From Heloderma charlesbogerti (taxonomy: Eukaryota; Chordata; Lepidosauria; Squamata; Helodermatidae), in the NCBI GenBank assembly GCA_026122225.1, contig JANEZZ010000400.1:868001-932000 (forward strand): a stretch of 64,000 nucleotides of DNA. The letters are read 5' to 3'. The position numbers and the translations under genes were made by a program. Numbering within the stretch: the first letter of the stretch is position 1; each line of letters begins with the position of its first letter. This document shows positions 13,801-23,700 of the stretch, in pieces. The notes under the pieces were generated by a model. It was given only the letters and a program-made list of their open reading frames with translations. It was not told where the DNA came from and searched no databases.

Positions 13801-14615
13801 TAACCCTATCTCTATCAAATCATATCCCTGTCTCTATCCTATCTGACTCTCATAGCAAAGCACACAGTTTATATATCACACATATTTCACCCCTCCTTTC
13901 ACTCAGCCAGTCATCACATATATGCAAATCCACCATTATTCTTGCCACTTCTCGCTCTCACAACAGAAATAGTCACCATAAAATACAGAAATATAACAGG
14001 AATACATAACTATAACCATTGATGTATCATATACAGATGTGTAACGTCACAGCTGGCATAGACACTACTGAGCTAGATGGACTAATGGCCTGACTTGGTA
14101 TAAGACGCCTTCATTCATATAATGTGCATGATACTGGATCCAGCATTACCACAGAGCTGATGGTTTGACTTTCGATAACCAGTCCAAATAGACAGCTTTA
14201 AATCAAGGAATGTTCCAGTAAAGGAACAATGTGTCTTTCTCCCCAAGTCTTCCTGTACCAAATTTTTGCTGGAATTTCCATTCAGAAGCACATAAACAGA
14301 TGCCTGGTTGTGTCCTTAATTTTTTTTGTGGTGTGGTGGTGTGCTGTGGAGAAAAGGAGAACATACTGGAGAGCTAAAAGGGATCCCCCCTGCCGACTGG
14401 TCAGTATATGTCTTTTCTGTTGTGTGTTTGAGATCAGATATCTAGTTTTTCCTTTTCATAAAAACTCTCTGTCTTTTTAGTCCATAGTACATGGTATAGA
14501 ACTTCAGCCAACAGATGACCATGACCGGCCTCTTCAAGATTGTGTGATTGTTAACAGTGGAAAAATAGATGTAAAAGAACCATTTGTGGTTGAAGTAGAT
14601 GACTGGGCAAGTTGA
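4701..14615 (+). CDS. PPIC: PPIC, cyclophilin C (exons 2-5 of 5; 5' part outside window)
   Basis: Peptidyl-prolyl cis-trans isomerase of the secretory pathway; cyclophilins catalyse proline isomerisation in protein folding and bind cyclosporin A. The join 4701-4814, 9019-9112, 11076-11260, 14481-14615 is 528 nt and gives 175 residues plus stop with consistent phases. Cyclophilin active-site residues are visible: the Arg and Phe-Met-x-Gln of [15 protein letters not shown] (exon 3), then [13 protein letters not shown], the cyclosporin-contact Trp of [12 protein letters not shown] and its His (exon 4). The ending [15 protein letters not shown] matches PPIC and not PPIB, which ends in an ER-retention-like tail. 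Relative to human PPIC as I recall it, two residues (Ala-Ser) follow the final Trp. Exon 1 with the signal peptide lies left of the window. Multiple introns rule out a processed retrocopy. SNX24 converges from the right. Confidence 0.95.
5143..5800 (-). mobile_element. CR1 LINE 3' end
   Basis: The - strand encodes a CR1 reverse transcriptase C-terminus of about 120 residues. It begins [16 protein letters not shown] and runs through [13 protein letters not shown] and [12 protein letters not shown], then a 3' UTR ending near 5143 in the ATGATTCTAAG type of CR1 terminus. It is 5' truncated, as most CR1 copies are. The left limit is firm and the right limit approximate. Confidence 0.85.
6261..6790 (+). 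mobile_element. Ty3/Gypsy chromovirus solo LTR
   Basis: 530 bp, starting TGTCAGGGTGG and ending CCCTTGACA, with a perfect 5-bp target duplication CATAC at 6256-6260 and 6791-6795. Its start matches the inverted LTRs of the provirus at 39791-44128. An AATAAA lies near 6702. A reading frame runs from the left end to a stop near 6576. This is the pol C-terminal tail carried in the LTR (acidic SSSDSEEE stretch, then an Arg-rich tail), not a host gene. No internal region is present, consistent with LTR-LTR recombination. Confidence 0.85.
7368..7690 (-). repeat. Sauria-type SINE, interrupted
   Basis: On the - strand: a B-box-like GGTTCAAATCC near 7645, 'GAAGCTCACTGGGTAAGC', then after an interruption 'AAAATGGGAAGTAGGG' and an A/T tail at 7368. 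The interruption at 7482-7594 is a family B MITE. Confidence 0.6.
7482..7594. repeat. family B MITE nested in a SINE
   Basis: Inverted arms TTGGACTACAATTCCCAACA and TGATGGGAGTTGGAGACTA, followed by the 'GCGCCAGGTTCGGGAAGGC' terminus. SINE sequence resumes on both sides, so it inserted after the SINE. Confidence 0.6.
7940..8165 (+). repeat. Sauria-type SINE
   Basis: Full-length-looking copy: 'GTAATGGTTAAGAGTGTTGA' head, 'CCACTCAGCCATGAAGCTCA', 'GTTGTTGTGAGGATAGAATG', then a 'GGGATATAAATGTAATAATA' tail. The 3' tail of this class is thought to be recognised by BovB LINEs, two copies of which occur here. Confidence 0.8.
8441..8567. repeat. family B hAT-like MITE
   Basis: Termini CAGCTTTCCCAACCTGG and GGGGAAAGCTG are inverted. 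The flanks are TTCTAGGT on the left and TTCTAGAC on the right, a 6-of-8 match consistent with an aged 8-bp hAT duplication. Confidence 0.65.
9019..9112 (+). CDS. PPIC: PPIC exon 3
   Basis: 94 bp, phase 0 start, one base of a Gly codon at the end. The acceptor is CTCTTAG and the donor GTAAAC. It encodes [20 protein letters not shown] plus the following GGD region, which includes the catalytic Arg. Confidence 0.95.
9224..9311. repeat. short TIR element
   Basis: 88 bp with near-perfect inverted ends: GGGCAGTATCCAATGGTA and its complement TACCATTGGATACTGCCC. A similar organisation occurs at 49453-49541 (TGTATCCAATGTTAGT and ACTAACACTGGACACA). Confidence 0.65.
9527..9595. repeat. short GCAATCCTATG-type element
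   Basis: Begins TTGCAATCCTATGCATG, has an 'AAGTAAATCCCATGAAAG' core and ends TATAGGATAGCAGCC, partly inverted. The same type recurs at 22650-22842, and its terminus resembles that of the longer element at 58324-58658. Confidence 0.5.
10553..10885. mobile_element. non-autonomous hAT element, family A
   Basis: 333 bp, starting CAGGGGTGTTGAAC and ending GTTCAACACCCCTG, with flanks GTGTAAAA and GCCTAAAA (6 of 8 bases shared). Internal blocks such as 'CCACATTCCAGTGGTGGG' and 'CCTTAGGAGAGGCATTTCAA' match 15680-15993. There is no coding capacity. Confidence 0.8.
11076..11260 (+). CDS. PPIC: PPIC exon 4
   Basis: 185 bp. The acceptor is TTTCCCAG and the donor GTGGGT. It completes the split Gly codon and encodes [19 protein letters not shown], then the [13 protein letters not shown] active-site segment and the Trp-containing loop, ending FGKVIDGM. 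Confidence 0.95.
11440..12032 (+). mobile_element. L2 LINE 3' part, decayed
   Basis: Translated pieces match the end of L2 reverse transcriptase in shifting frames: [24 protein letters not shown], [13 protein letters not shown], and [13 protein letters not shown]-rich 3' UTR follows, ending 'GAAAGGTGGTGTATACATTC'. Stops and frameshifts are frequent, so the copy is old. Confidence 0.8.
12401..12672. mobile_element. hAT-like MITE, family A-related
   Basis: Starts TAGGGGTGAGCAAC and ends GTCGCCCACCCCTG. Flanks CTGTAAAG and CTGCAAAC share 6 of 8 bases, as expected for an old hAT duplication. The interior holds a C-run, a T-run and AT-rich filler without coding capacity. Confidence 0.65.
13272..13394. 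repeat. family B MITE
   Basis: 'CCTTCCACAACCTGGTACC' at the left and 'GGAGGGCTAAGGAAGGCTGG' at the right, with a degraded central palindrome containing 'GGCCATGCTGGCTGGGGCTG'. The LTR at 13395 abuts its right end. Confidence 0.6.
13395..14051 (-). mobile_element. candidate solo LTR (endogenous retroelement)
   Basis: 657 bp with TG...CA-type ends: TGTGGTGTTCC on the left and GTAACGTCACA on the right. It is flanked by a perfect 5-bp duplication GCTGG (13390-13394 and 14052-14056). The - strand carries AATAAA near 13645, suggesting - orientation. The + strand is strongly pyrimidine-rich. The open frame at 13665-14009 is low-complexity Ser/His/Leu and is not a credible protein. I do not recognise the family and see no second copy here. 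Confidence 0.55.
14057..14115 (+). repeat. SINE tail fragment
   Basis: 'GAGCTAGATGGACTAATGGC' followed by 'CTGACTTGGTATAAGA' matches the 3' half of the tRNA-derived SINE class at 415-605. The head is missing. Confidence 0.6.
14481..14615 (+). CDS. PPIC: PPIC exon 5 (last coding exon)
   Basis: 135 bp, 44 codons plus TGA. The acceptor is CTTTTTAG. It encodes [20 protein letters not shown], then the C-terminal strands ending FVVEVDDW and two extra residues (Ala-Ser) before the stop. Confidence 0.95.
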   Translation, partial: SIVHGIELQPTDDHDRPLQDCVIVNSGKIDVKEPFVVEVDDWAS

Positions 14616-15410
14616 CAGCAACGTGAACAAAGGAACTGCAATGGTTTTACAATACTTTTGAAAGGGAATGTAAGCTCACAGTAGCACTGAAACACCTGGA
14701 TATTAAATCCTGAAACACTAAAGACTATGCTGCTGTCCTTCTCTTAGGAGATATCGTTTATGAAAAAAATGTATTGATTTAAGTAGTTGAAAAATAGGGA
14801 TTTTTCCTGTTCTTTTTATGAGTTATACACTACTTTTACCAAAAGCATTAACAGCCCTCTCTCACTTTTTGGTCACGTACCAAAGTGTTTCACCTTACTG
14901 ATAAATCCGATTATAAAACTCCAGTCAGCACACTTATAAAATGTCTCCTACTGGAAACACTGAAATATGCTAGAGTAGTTCACTTTGAATTGGAAATGGA
15001 CTCCTGTTCAACAAGCTCTTCTAAAGCCACACATAGTGTTGCTTTCTTTATTTTAGGAATATGCAGGTAGAAAAGGAAGAAAAGCTATCTGTACTTTAGG
15101 CACATGACACAGCATTAGCAACTTTCCCAACATATTCTGAATCTTCTTTCTAATCAAATGGTATATGGGTACCCTTTATTAAAGGGTGCTCCTCCTGCCA
15201 ACCAAATACACTTTCCAGCACAAATTATGAACATGCTCATTTCCTATGGCATATAAGAATTTCAACTGCAAGATGTTAACATATTACTATTACAACTATA
15301 TTATGTTATCATTAAAAATACTTATTTATCCATTAATATGAACTGATATTTTATATAGCTATTAAACATGTTATATAGACATTAAGCTGAAATAAAGTAT
15401 TTCTAAAAAT
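14616..15410 (+). other. PPIC: PPIC 3' UTR
   Basis: AT-rich sequence after the stop without recognisable repeats. Its likely end is just after the AATAAA at 15391, or alternatively after 15533. The extent is inferred from signals only. Confidence 0.6.
15391..15396 (+). terminator. PPIC: PPIC poly(A) signal
   Basis: Canonical AATAAA followed by U-rich and 'TTGCCCTGTTTTGCC' sequence. It is the first canonical signal after the stop codon. Confidence 0.6.
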
Positions 15411-15532
15411 TATTGCCCTGTTTTGCCATGTATCAGTAACAAATATTCCCAGTCAGCTAGCTTTTAAAGATGTAAAAGTGTACTCATTCTCTGGGTCCAG
15501 TACAGCTATAGTTATATATACAAGGTCTTAAG

Positions 15533-15538
15533 AATAAA
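15533..15538 (+). terminator. PPIC: alternative PPIC poly(A) signal
   Basis: AATAAA followed by a GT-rich stretch 'TGCTGGGATGTG'. It could give a transcript about 140 nt longer than the first signal. Confidence 0.4.
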
Positions 15539-15679
15539 TGCTGGGATGTGCAAGCTGATCCATTATCTAGTAGTGAAATAGTAGCTAGTAAGTGACCATT
15601 TGTTATGCATCTTTAATGAAAATATCTATTCCAAAATAGTGAAATATTCTGGAAGTATCAGTCAGGGAGTTATCTAGAT

Positions 15680-15993
15680 CAGGGGTGGGAAACCTCTTTC
15701 AGCCTGAGGACTGAATTGAATTTTAGAGATGCTCTCCAGGACCATATTCCAGTGGCAGGCAGGGCTGAAGGCAAAGGGAGTGGGGCCAAAAATACAAAAA
15801 ACAAAAACCAGTTACTGAACCTTAGGAGAGGTATTTCAACCTTTTAGAATGCAGAAGAAAACTGCACAAAAGCCAGCAAACAACTGGTGGTTGGGGGAAA
15901 AGAAACATGGCCATCTAGGGAATGCTGGAGGGCCAGATTGGGACCCCCAGGAGGGCCAGATTTTGCCCCTGGGCCTGAGGTTCCACACCCTTG
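15680..15993. mobile_element. non-autonomous hAT element, family A, perfect TSD
   Basis: 314 bp, starting CAGGGGTGGGAAACC and ending GGTTCCACACCCTTG. A perfect 8-bp duplication ATCTAGAT lies at 15672-15679 and 15994-16001. The interior shares 'CATATTCCAGTGGCAGG' and 'CCTTAGGAGAGGTATTTCAA' with the 10553 copy. It lies in the spacer between PPIC and SNX24. Confidence 0.85.
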
Positions 15994-16199
15994 ATCTAGA
16001 TGAACAACTGGCACGTGTTTTTATTTAAACCCATTCACTCAACCATAACTCATTTCAATAATAAATACCATGAAAAAGGATGGAGTGAATTCCCTTACCC
16101 TTTGCCAATATAGCCCCAGGAAGGTGGGAAAAAAAAGGAACACAGAACCATATTACTCTGACATGGGGACTTGCCTTACTATTGAATATAATGTACATT

Positions 16200-16761
16200 G
16201 ACTGTAGCCTTGAAATTAAAAGACGCTTGCTCCTTGGGAGGAAAGCTATGGCAAACCTAGACAGCATAGTAAGAAGCAGAGACATAACCTTGCCGACAAA
16301 GGTTCGTATAATCAAAGCTATCGTTTTCCCAGTAGTAACGTATGGCTATGAGAGCTGGACTATAAGGAAGGCTGAACGCCGAAGAATTGATGCTTTCGAA
16401 CTGTGGTGCTGGAGAAGACCCTTACGAGTCCCCTGGACTGCAAGGAGGTCAAATCAGTCCATCCTAAAGGAAATCAACCCTGAGTGCTCATTGGAAGGAC
16501 AGATCCTGAAGCTGAAATATTTTGGCCACCTAATGCGAAGAGAAAATTCCCTGGAAAAGACCCTGATGCTGGGAAAGATTGAAGGCAAAAGGAGAAGGGG
16601 ATGGCGGAGGATGAGATGGCTGGATAGCATCAACAATGCAATGAATATGAACTTGAGCGCACTCCGGGAGACAGCGGAGAACAGGAAGGCCTGGCGTGCT
16701 ATGGTCCATGGGGTCACGAAGAGTTGGACACGACTTAACGACTGAACAACAACAACAACAC
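16200..16761 (+). mobile_element. BovB (RTE) LINE 3' end
   Basis: Encodes the last ~180 residues of BovB ORF2 without a stop, from EIKRRLLLGRKAMANLDS to the MVHGVTKSWTRLND ending. It ends in an (ACA)n tail at 16746-16761. 5' truncated. It is very similar to 27916-28470 on the other strand. Confidence 0.9.
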
Positions 16762-16966
16762 ATTGCATCCTCCTAATGGCCTGATTTTGGTTTGCAACTT
16801 TAATATGAAAAAAGAATAGCCAAATCAAAATCTCATCTGATGCCCCATATGATCCAAGCAATTATGAGTGTATATGTAAAGGTTAAGATAAATAGAATGG
16901 GCAACAGAGTTCAACTGGGAAGGGTGCTATTTGACCAGAAATTAGTACAAGTAAAACACTAACAAA

Positions 16967-17712
16967 TGCTATGTAATGTTAATGTTTTTATTTTGGATTC
17001 CAACATCTTGCAAAACATATGCATACGTTCATTTAGCCAGTTGACCTATGAACACTGATTAGCTGGTTATTGTTACTAATCATGTTCCTCTTTGTTTCTG
17101 TTACAGAGTGGTATAGGTTAATTAACATGGGAAGGTTATGCTAAACAAGCATAGTGTTGTCTGGAAGCACAAGGATTGTGGCCAGGGTCCTGAAGTAAAT
17201 TATAGCTACATTTCAGCCCAATTTCAAGCATATAAACATTTCTCTCCCTTCCTAAGGTAATGTGAATATGATATGACATCACATCAGAAATATTGATACA
17301 ATAAGCTTATATTGCATTTCCAGTTTTGGCAGTGATTTTCTTAACATTTGCATTTTTCAGTCTCACATGTGCTAGAACATCCTGCGTCTCCACTGCCAGC
17401 AGTGGATAACACTGAAATGAAAGGCTTAGTGTAGTAATTTATTACAAAAAATCAAGTACATGATGTTAGTGTAATTCAACATATGAATGTCAGCTATTTT
17501 AAGGTTTAAATATTTAGAGTTTGGTAAATAGATTCAATAGCATTTTCTCAATTCATAATTTTTAAGCAGCAATGTTAGTGATACACTGAATTAATTTAAA
17601 AAGGGAAAAGGTTCCATCTTTAAACTTGTCACATTCCATTGTTTTGAGTTTTACTAAAAGCTTAGCAAGGAAGAGGGATTTACTTTAGTTACTATCCATC
17701 CAAACCCATTTT
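16967..17712 (-). other. SNX24: SNX24 3' UTR
   Basis: Sequence between the SNX24 stop and the poly(A) signal at 16992-16987. It is AT-rich and free of recognised repeats. The length is inferred from the signal. Confidence 0.55.
16987..16992 (-). terminator. SNX24: SNX24 poly(A) signal
   Basis: AATAAA on the - strand, followed downstream by a GU-rich stretch ('TTTGTTAGTGTTTTAC'). It faces the PPIC signals about 1.5 kb away. Confidence 0.55.
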
Positions 17713-17783
17713 CTACCTGGGCTGTAGGTGAGGATAAAACAATCCACGGAGAACACCTTCAATAACTACGTTTGGAAAGTCAT
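17713..17783 (-). CDS. SNX24: SNX24 last coding exon
   Basis: 71 bp, starting with two bases of a split Asp codon after a TTTTTCCAG acceptor. It encodes DFPNVVIEGVLRGLFYPHLQ, Pro, Arg, then TAG (CTA at 17713-17715 on the + strand). Confidence 0.95.
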
Positions 17784-20700
17784 CTGGAAAAAAAGGGGAG
17801 AAGAAAAACTGCTTTCTTACATATGTCAATACAATATAAATGTTTTTGTAGAACTTAACAAGGCAAGGCCCAGTGTAATTTAGGATACTGCATCACCACC
17901 ATGTTTATCTATGCTTAGGGTTGTGCTATTAGTAATGCTGTTTCAGCACTAAACCCACTTTAGTGTAGCATTGGGCATTGCTTGAATGCACTGCCAGATT
18001 TGTAGCTTATTGATTTAAAGGGATGTTCTAATACTTAATGCTGCTAGGCTCCAGCTCTTTATCTGAATCTTTTCTCACAAGGAAGATGGATTACACTGGC
18101 AATTCAATTTCTAACAAAATCTCAATACACTTGAAGGAATTCCAAGATTTCTACTGGGAATACTTCACAGCAGTTTTTCCATTGTAGTTTACAGCACTGT
18201 TTAGCCCAAGTTGACTGGAAGAGGCTTTTGCCATCACACAAGCATCCCTGAGCAGCAAGCCTACAGAGCATCTGGCAACATAATGGGATAGGTTTCTTAC
18301 AAAAAGTTCTATCTAAAGGGACAATATTCCTAAAACCAAGGGAGGCTAATCACCACAGTAAATACACTAATGAAAATTAAATAATAGGAAAAAGGAGACT
18401 CCCAAAGAAGAAGAAAAAGTGTGTGTGTATGTGTGTGTCTCCTGTCTTGTGTTAATTCTACACATTTATCTGTTAAAAGTAAACTAAATATGTTAGGACA
18501 AAAAAAGTAATGTATTTAACAAATATTGATCCAATATTACTATTCAGTGGATCAAAGAGCCTGCATATTCAACAGAAGTCATGATTTAAACAAAGATGCT
18601 GTTCAGCAGTTTTGAAAATCAGTCCTTGAATTTAACAAACCCTGATGTGACATGAACAACACCATCCTACTGACAAATGACTATCCTTGGGGAAACTGAG
18701 CTGTGATATTGCCAACTTGGAGTAAATTGGAGTAAGATGTAACAGTGGGCTGCTCCTCATATTCTTCTGGCCACACTGCAGCTGATCGGAACTTCCACCA
18801 CCTCCTTTTCCACTCTGTTTGAGCCTGGCATCTCTTAAGAGTTGTTAAAGTTGAGAACAATGCAAAAGAAAAAGATGAGGTACATGAAGCTGCTTGGAAG
18901 TGGAATCCAGCATGTCTGCCATTACTAACACCCATCACTTTGTTCAGAGGCTGGAGAAAATGAAGTTTTTGGTTTGATGGGATGCTGTTTGTGGGCAGTT
19001 GGCTACACTTACTAAAGCGGTCAATTCCAAATTAAGGTGAACAGCGTAACTGAAGCAACAGTATTCAAAATATATATCATGTATGGTCCTTTTCCTTATG
19101 TATTGTATAATGAAATTATAAAACAAAGTCAGCACCAGGCATGTAAGAACCACAAAGTACTTATTCTGTCTTAAGTTCTTCAACCAGTACACGGTGGTCA
19201 GAGAACTGGGAGGACAATTCTATGGGTGTTGTTTCAGTGCATGCACAAGTTCCTATATTGTGCAAGGGCTTCCCCTTTTCACCATCATATTGGGATTGGG
19301 AATGTGCCATGAAATCATCCTCATCATGCGAAGAGAAGTACTCCCAACATCGTAGTGAATAGTGATGCTCATGCAAGGTGGCAATGGATACGTACACTAC
19401 TTAAAGCCCAGCTATGGCTGTGTAGCTGTAATTATATCTAAAACAACCATTGTCCATTTCACATCACTGACTAAAAACAGATCTTGGCTAAAGACAATGA
19501 CCCGGTTCTCACATAACGACAATTCATGGGTTGTTTAATCCTCCAGTTGTTGGGGCTGCAAGCAAGCGTGCTGCCTCCCGCCTGCTGCTTGCTTTGCATC
19601 TGCTTTGAAACAACCCAGGGACGCTTTGTTCCTGGGTTGTTAGTTGTGACGGCCAAACCTGGCACTCTGGGTTTGTTGCTGGGTTAAAACTCTGGGTTGT
19701 TTAACCCTCATCAACCCAGTGTGCTGGGTTTGGCCATCATGACTAACAAATTCCCCAAAGTGGATGAAAAGCAGAAGCGGTGAGCAGGTGGGAGGCAGCG
19801 CACTTGCTCATGGCCCCAACAATTCACGAGTTAAATGGGCGGACCAATGGCTCAGATCAAGCAATCTCTATGAAGGGTAGAGGGTTGCATGTGTACCGCT
19901 TTGCACACTTACCCTGCTGCTTCTAAGAGGTGTGAAGTACGGATCAAGGCACACAAACACCCCTTTTCACTGACTGGGCAAGATAGATTTAGGCGCCCAA
20001 CTAACCAAACTGGTGGGGGATTTGCATGGTCAAACTTAATAGCATTGGCCATCTATCCTTGAGCAACAGAAACACAGTGTAGTCCACTACTGGGCATATG
20101 TTGAAGAACAACATAAACAACCCTGGTAAGAGTGAGAAATACACTTTGAAGATTTGGCTGTGTGTAAATAGAAAAGGAAAAACAGAACCAATTAGTTACA
20201 AGTTGCTGGTTCTGTGAAGAATTAGACATACAATGACACTGACCTTTTGCAAAACAGAATACAGTCTTCCCCAACCTGGCGCCCTCCAGATTTGTTGGAC
20301 TACAATTCCCATCATCCCCACCCAGCATGGCTATTGTAGGAGTTGTAGTACAACAAATCTGGGCAAAACGAGCTTGAGGAAGGCTGGAATAGATGTTATA
20401 TTCTGTACTTAATTTTCTTTTGGAGGAATCATGTTTACTTTATGCAAGCCCACAATGTGTACAAAATTCAGCCTCATTACACTGAGAACCTATAAGGTTC
20501 TGAAAATGTCTGAGAAAAGAATCCAGCTAAAAACTTGTCTCAGTAATATTTTTGCTTGCTTTATAAAACCAAAGAATTATGATTTAATGATGAGTTTTTC
20601 ACTTACACATTCCTTGCTCTGAACACTGCTGACAGCTCAGTTTCTCTCAGGTGTGCCTAAGGGCCCCACTAAGTGATGCAGGAGTTCAGTGATTAGCACT

Positions 20701-23700
20701 CCCAATTTCTTTTAATTGTACAAAAAGCAGATGGGATAGCTTGACTTGGACGGGGCAGCAGCAAGGAGGGATGGTGGAGACTAACCCCTTTATTTCCATG
20801 CCACAGCCATGATCTAAATTGTTCCCTCTCCATTCAAAGCTGCAGAGGGGAAAGCTTAGCAGGCTTAATCCTCCGCTGTTAATAGCAGCTTGAGGGGTGG
20901 AGTTTAAGTCAGGGAATTAGCATTGGGGTAAAGAGTTAGGGGGTGTTCAGATCACTGTGTAGGGAGAAGAAGCCATCGTGGCTTCTGCCCCTGCACACAA
21001 CTACCATTTACATAATTCCTTGCGATGCAGCACGGGTTGGCGGGTTGTCCACACCCAGGACACGGCTTGGCGGGGTCAGCTTTGTACCTACTCTACAACC
21101 CTTACTGCAGTCGTGGGTTGTCAGGTGGGTATGTATGAAGCTACCACGCCGCACTGTGCACCGGGTTTGTACAACATGCCAACCTGCGCTGCATTATGGG
21201 GAATTATGCAAACGGCGGTCGTACATGCAGCACACACGGGGGGAGAAGCCACAATGGCTTCTCCCTACGCGATCGTCTGAACCCAGTCTCAGACTCTCTT
21301 TCCTTTACACTTTGCCCCTGATCCATATCAGGCTCTGCTGCAGGTGTTTTTTGTAAAATAAAAGGATGTTGGGAGTTCTAATCATAAGAGTTCCCACATC
21401 ATACGTGCTTTGACCTTAAGTCTAACAAAATCAGTCAGGAACACCTAGTTTTTCATAGGAAACTTAGCAGCAAACTTGTACATCTAACATATTCATGTTG
21501 ACTGAGGAGGAATAACTGGAAATGAAATATTCTGGAAAAGTCTGGGCTTTTTAAATGGTTGAGTTTAAAAAGTAGCAGTTACATAGGCCATCTGAAATAC
21601 TTCCATCCCTGATTTATATTAAAAATGTATAAATACACGATTACTTTTTATTCAAATATTTGGGTTTCTTTGGTAAAACGTATTAAAATACTACAATCAA
21701 TGCAAAGAATATCATATTAGGAACTCTGATTTCTTCAGAAGAGCTTTAAAATGGATGCTGCATAGCCATAATCTAGGATCAGAACATCAGTATTTTAAAG
21801 TTAGTCTCCTTGCAGTTTTTATTTGTAAGTGTGTTGGCTCTCTCTTCATGAAAGGCTCATTTCCCAGCTATTATTTTACATAGATTTAAAACAGAAACAC
21901 CTGATACATTGCCAAATTATTAGAATTCGGGCTCAGCATGCATTAATAAGAATGTGGTTTTTGTGGTGTAGATTCAGATCAGTAAAGAGCTGTTAATAGA
22001 TGACAGGTTTGATTACCATTGGCTCCAGGCAAGACATATGGATCCCTTAGGAACAGCAGCACAGGCTGGTGGGACAGTTTGCTAGAAAGGTCAAGAACAG
22101 GAATGTCAGAATCAAGGGAAAGTAAACTGAATACACTATAAACTAGTTTTGATAAAGTGAGATGATGTAGCTGGTTAGATATAATGTTTTAGGTTAGGTA
22201 TAAACCAGTTATATGGAAAAGGAAAAATCCATCTGAAAAAAATCTCACATGTAAAATGTCACACATAACATGATAGCAAGCACATTTACTCAGAAGCAAA
22301 TCCTGCTGAGTTCAATGGGACTTACTCCCTAGTCAGTGAGCCCAAGTTTATAGTCCTAAAACTAACATAGCTTTTATATAGCTTGCTCTGGAATAATCCC
22401 ATTATAAAAGCAAGTAGTTCAAGACTGCAGCTGTCAGCAACTCGCAATGCCTTTTTTTCTTAAGACTTCAACATTAATTTGTTTCAGCTGCTAGACTGCC
22501 TTTGGGTGTTTCAGTCAATTTAAGACTGTGTAATTTTATTTGTTATCTTTTCCCCCCCAATTGTTACACAAAATATGTATATACACAGTGGGAAAGTCAC
22601 TTGCCCATATATTTATAGGACAAGAGATACAGAGTGCATAAAACTCATCCTCTCCATGTTTACTGAGAAGTAAATCCTGTTGAGTTCAATGGGACTTATT
22701 CCCGTAGGACTGCAGCCTTAAACAATCAATTCTGTTACTAGTCAATTAATAGTGCAACCCTATGTGTCCACTGAGAAGTCCCACTGCGTAGTCAATGGGG
22801 CTTACTCCCAGGTTAATGTGTATAGAATTGCACCCTTAGAGACCAAGGATGCAACTCCTCAGAATTCCCCAGCCAGTTGTAGGCCTTTTTTCTGTCTAAA
22901 CATACATATGGTTGTACCTTGAGCCGCTGAAAACATATTTTCAAAAATTCAACGACTTCCAAATATAGGCATAAGAGATTTTCATCATGTAGTCATCACG
23001 TTGTTGTTGTGTTATTTGTTGTATGTTATTATGTGAATGGTGTTATATTTTATCTAATGTATTTTAATGGTTTTTAATTTTTGTGAACCGTCCAGAGAGC
23101 TTTCAGCTATGGGGTGGTACAGAAATTGATTGAATGAAATAATGAATGTTGGACCTCCATAGAATGAGAAGATAACAGCTTTTAGCAGACATTTTGTGGG
23201 GAGACAGAACAAGCTTTCCGATTCAGAAATGCATACTGAAACAAACATGGACAAAGCAAAACTGAAGTTCAAGCTAAAAATAACACAAAACTGTGATTTA
23301 TATAATAAATTAATAAATTAGAATGAAAAGATTAAAACTTTTCAAATCACTTCCTCTAATAGTGGTGAACGACAATAGAAATGGAGCCAAAAATGGAAAG
23401 CAGGTCAGGGGGAGGAAGAAATGGCCTGTTGAAGGAGGGAATGGCTGGCTGCAACCCTGAACAGTAAACTCCTATTTAGAGATAAGAATACATTGCAATA
23501 TTTAGTCTGAGGTCTCACCTGTATATCATAAATCATGTTTATGTTACAGCTTTAAAAGAAAACTGGATATGATCTAGCCAACATTAGAAACTTATGTCCC
23601 AAGAACTGGATCCAGATTAAGACATGCTTAGAGTACATAACTGAAATCAATAGAACTGTAGTCCTGACTAGCTTGTCCCACTGATTTCTACAGGTCTGCT

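Larger units (their letters stand above)
11261..14480 (+). other. PPIC: PPIC intron 4
   Basis: Contains an L2 3' half (11440-12032), a hAT-like element (12401-12672), a family B MITE (13272-13394), an LTR candidate (13395-14051) and a SINE tail (14057-14115). In 12035-12390, 12675-13270 and 14120-14480 I see no supported feature. Confidence 0.8.
17784..22016 (-). other. SNX24: SNX24 last intron
   Basis: Holds a short (GT)-rich run at 18421-18439, inverted-repeat elements (19501-19845, 20940-21284) and a family B MITE (20264-20387). In 17784-19500 and 21290-22010 I see no supported feature; open frames there are short and unconvincing. Confidence 0.7.

Noticed and set aside
13665..14009. 114-residue Ser/His-rich frame
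   Set aside because: It is the pyrimidine-rich strand of the LTR candidate; low complexity explains the lack of stops.
4701..14615. PPIB instead of PPIC, or a processed cyclophilin retrocopy
   Set aside because: The C-terminus and exon sequences match PPIC, four exons are separated by introns with good splice sites, and SNX24 is the expected neighbour.
20943..21356. 137-residue frame and its overlapping partner
   Set aside because: Both lie in a CpG-rich inverted-repeat element and share no motif with known proteins.
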